From the NCBI RefSeq assembly GCF_013415905.1, contig NZ_CP058909.1, forward strand, positions 3,720,001 through 3,784,000: a stretch of 64,000 bases of DNA, read 5' to 3'. The notes beneath the pieces were generated by a model that did not search any database, was not told the DNA's origin, and saw only the letters and a program-made list of their open reading frames with translations. Positions 62,207 to 64,000 of this stretch are shown piece by piece; positions within the stretch are counted from its first letter, which is position 1; each line of letters starts with the position of its first letter. The DNA comes from Halosimplex pelagicum (GTDB taxonomy: Archaea; Halobacteriota; Halobacteria; Halobacteriales; Haloarculaceae). Made by a program: the position numbers and the translations under genes.

Positions 62207-62901
62207 GCCGAGAGGTACCTCCTGAGCCGTTCGTCGTCGGCGGACACGTCGGCGGTGTCGCCGTCGTCGACGACCCGCCCCTTATCGAGGACGTAGAAGC
62301 GGTCGGCCAGGTCGAGCGCCAGCGGGAGGTTCTGCTCGACGAGCAACAGGGTCGTCTCGGTCGCGGCGTCGGCCAGCGCCTCGGCCACGTCGGCGACGAT
62401 CTGCGGCGCCAGGCCCTCGCTGGGCTCGTCGACCAGCAGCAGGTCGTTCTCGCCGACGAGCCCGCGGGCCAGCGCGAGCATCTGCTGCTGGCCGCCCGAC
62501 AGCGTCCCCGCTTCCTGGTCGCGCCGTTCTTCGAGGATCGGGAAGGTGTCGTAGACGGTCGCGACCCGGTCGCCCGTGTCGGCGCCGTCGGGGACGGCGA
62601 CGCGGACGTTCTCGGCGACGGTGAGCTGCGAGAAGATCCGCCGGTCCTCGGGGATCCAGCCGACGCCCCGCTCGGCGACCTCGTGGGTTTCGAGGCCGAC
62701 CAGCTCCTCGCCGCGGTAGGTTATGGTCCCTTCCCGGGGCGGGGTCAGCTGGAGGACCGACCGCAGCGTCGTCGTCTTGCCGACGCCGTTGCGGCCGACC
62801 AGCGCGACCACCTCGCCCTCCTCGACGGAGAGCGTGACGCCCTCCAGCACGTGGCTCTCGCCGTAGTAGGTCTCCACGTCTTCGAGTTCGAGGAGGGTCA
62901 C
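62203..62901 (-). CDS. livF: Liv-type ABC ATPase LivF (operon 2)
   Basis: A 232-residue ATPase with Walker A VGRNGVGKT, LivF-type GVGWIPEDRRIFSQLTV, signature LSGGQQQMLALARGLV and Walker B LLLVDEPSEG. The GTG start overlaps the livG stop (GTGA), and it overlaps livH by 4 nt. Arg in the second position of the Walker A loop (GRNG) is common in this family. Confidence 0.93.
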   Translation of the reverse strand: MTLLELEDVETYYGESHVLEGVTLSVEEGEVVALVGRNGVGKTTTLRSVLQLTPPREGTITYRGEELVGLETHEVAERGVGWIPEDRRIFSQLTVAENVRVAVPDGADTGDRVATVYDTFPILEERRDQEAGTLSGGQQQMLALARGLVGENDLLLVDEPSEGLAPQIVADVAEALADAATETTLLLVEQNLPLALDLADRFYVLDKGRVVDDGDTADVSADDERLRRYLSA

Positions 62902-63734
62902 GCGATCCCCCCCGATCCGGGCTCGCCATCTGCTGACTCCTCCCCGCGACGGTCGAGGTCACCGGGTTCGTAGCCGCCGAGATACGCCTCCTGGACGGCG
63001 GGGTCCTCGCGGACGGCCGCGGGTTCGCCGTCGGCGATGACGGCGCCCTGGTTGAGGACGACGACGCGGTCGGAGACCTCCATGACGATGTCCATGTTGT
63101 GCTCGACCAGCAGGACGGCGTGGTCCTCGGCCACGTCCTCGATGAGCGCGACGATGTCGTCGACGCTCTCGGAGGAGACGCCGGCGTTCGGTTCGTCCAG
63201 CAGGAGCACGTCGGGGTCGCCCGCCAGCGCGACGGCGACCTCCAGCTGGCGGCTGGCGCCGTGGCTGAGGTTCTCCGCGACGTCTTCGGCCCGGCCCGCC
63301 AGCCCGACCCGGTCGAGGATCTCCCTGGCCTCCTCGACGTACTCGTCGTAGGCGTCGACGTTGCGCCAGAACGTCGCGGCGTCGTCGCCGCCGGCCTGGG
63401 CGGCGATCCGGACGTTCTCCAGCACCGACAGCGTCGGAAAGACGTTCGTGATCTGGTAGGATCGATGGACGCCCAGAGCCGCCGTCTCGTCGGGCGAGGC
63501 GTCGGTCACGTCGCGCCAGCCGTCACTCTCCCCCGCTCCGCCGTCGCGGCGCAACTCGATCGTCCCGCGGGTCGGTTCGAGCGCGCCGGTCAGCAGGTCG
63601 AAGAAGGTCGTCTTCCCGGCGCCGTTGGGGCCGATGAGCGAGCACAGTTCGTCGCCGAGTTCGAAGTCCACGTCGTCGACGGCCGTGAGGCCGCCGAACT
63701 CCTTCGTGAGGCCGTTCGTCCGTAACATGCTCAC
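62898..63734 (-). CDS. livG: Liv-type ABC ATPase LivG (operon 2)
   Basis: A 278-residue ATPase with Walker A GPNGAGKT, signature LSHGASRQLEVAVAL and Walker B VLLLDEPNAG. The signature has LSHGA, a variant seen in LivG-type proteins. The GTG start overlaps the stop of the binding-protein gene by 4 nt; an ATG two codons on is an alternative. A 15-residue acidic tail extends past the typical LivG end. Confidence 0.92.
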   Translation of the reverse strand: MSMLRTNGLTKEFGGLTAVDDVDFELGDELCSLIGPNGAGKTTFFDLLTGALEPTRGTIELRRDGGAGESDGWRDVTDASPDETAALGVHRSYQITNVFPTLSVLENVRIAAQAGGDDAATFWRNVDAYDEYVEEAREILDRVGLAGRAEDVAENLSHGASRQLEVAVALAGDPDVLLLDEPNAGVSSESVDDIVALIEDVAEDHAVLLVEHNMDIVMEVSDRVVVLNQGAVIADGEPAAVREDPAVQEAYLGGYEPGDLDRRGEESADGEPGSGGIA

Positions 63735-64000
63735 AGCGAGCAGTTCATGTCCGGGCTGTCGGCCGGGATGGTCGCGTTCTCCCCGGAGATGCGGGCCTGG
63801 GGCTCGCCGGGCATGATCGCCGCGTCCCAGCTGTCGGCGTACTCGTCGCTCGTCGGGACCGGGCTCGCGACGGTCATCTCCGAGCGGGCCTGGTTGTTGT
63901 ACTCCTGGAAGGTGTAGCCGTCCTCGCCTTTCGGCGTGTCCGCGACGGTCATCCCCTTGAGCGCGCCGGCGATGTCGGCGCCCTCGGTCGACCCCGAGGT
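63731..64000 (-). CDS. ABC substrate-binding protein (LivK type), C-terminal part
   Basis: The last 89 codons of a gene whose 5' end lies outside the window. The residues ADIAGALKGMTVADTPKG and the following YTFQEYNNQARSEM resemble the C-terminal lobe of LivK-type binding proteins (ALEGM, then a ligand-dependent closing region). It ends in MNCSL and its stop overlaps the livG start. As first gene of operon 2 it should capture the ligand. Confidence 0.75.
   Translation of the reverse strand, partial: TSGSTEGADIAGALKGMTVADTPKGEDGYTFQEYNNQARSEMTVASPVPTSDEYADSWDAAIMPGEPQARISGENATIPADSPDMNCSL

Overview
The window comes from a high-GC haloarchaeon (class Halobacteria). The evidence is the acidic, lysine-poor proteome, the strong GC bias at third codon positions, and the many genes whose TATA-like box lies about 26-30 nt before the start codon (leaderless transcripts). 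Archaeal or haloarchaeal marker genes include TFE, aTrm56, GHMP-type shikimate kinase, a Cdc48-type AAA ATPase, GTP cyclohydrolase III, two HalX-domain proteins and an HFX_2341-type regulator. Genus cannot be fixed from the sequence; a Haloarcula/Halosimplex-like relative would be my guess.

Layout. 0-11.8 kb is core genome: YbhB-like protein, sugar-nucleotide epimerase, DsbA-like lipoprotein, the Trm56-TFE-DUF2110-DUF5803-CinA block, ATP-NAD kinase-like protein, PhoU-type regulator, small haloarchaeal proteins, nitrilase and a DUF4349 lipoprotein. 12-21 kb holds a PQQ-type beta-propeller, an aldehyde dehydrogenase, a HalX protein with a degenerate receiver, a membrane permease-like protein, a Cdc48 ATPase and an orphan lipoprotein. 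21-25 kb carries shikimate kinase-chorismate mutase, a VapBC-like toxin-antitoxin module that appears to sit inside the 3' end of the chorismate mutase gene, an SdpI-like membrane protein and an Lrp regulator. 25.4-30.2 kb is an inorganic-carbon module: DabB, DabA and a beta-carbonic anhydrase. 30-40 kb is mixed housekeeping (NnrD, AAC(3)-like, SurE, Rsm22-like, TyrA, FAH, geranylgeranyl-reductase-like, thioesterase, small zinc proteins, tRNA-Thr). 41-46.9 kb is a complete branched-chain amino-acid-type (Liv) ABC transporter with a convergent binding protein. 47-56 kb has signalling, nucleotide and sugar genes. 56.2-57.6 kb is a lower-GC patch with an orphan gene. 57.6-64 kb has a xylose-dehydrogenase-like oxidoreductase and a second Liv operon with a KAS III-like enzyme at its downstream end; the window ends inside its binding-protein gene.

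How parts work together. DabB (proton channel) and DabA (zinc protein) would form an energy-coupled CO2-hydrating/uptake complex, and the convergent carbonic anhydrase would interconvert CO2 and bicarbonate. The two Liv operons use overlapping stop/start codons (ATGA or GTGA) and look translationally coupled. The xylonate-dehydratase-like and xylose-dehydrogenase-like genes could belong to oxidative pentose breakdown, though about 5 kb of unrelated genes separates them. The shikimate kinase/chorismate mutase pair and TyrA supply aromatic amino acids.

Most interesting signal: the last 11 codons of chorismate mutase are repeated about 950 bp downstream with the same amino acids but mostly different third bases, on either side of the toxin-antitoxin pair. 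This looks like integration into a protein-coding 3' end with restoration of the reading frame.
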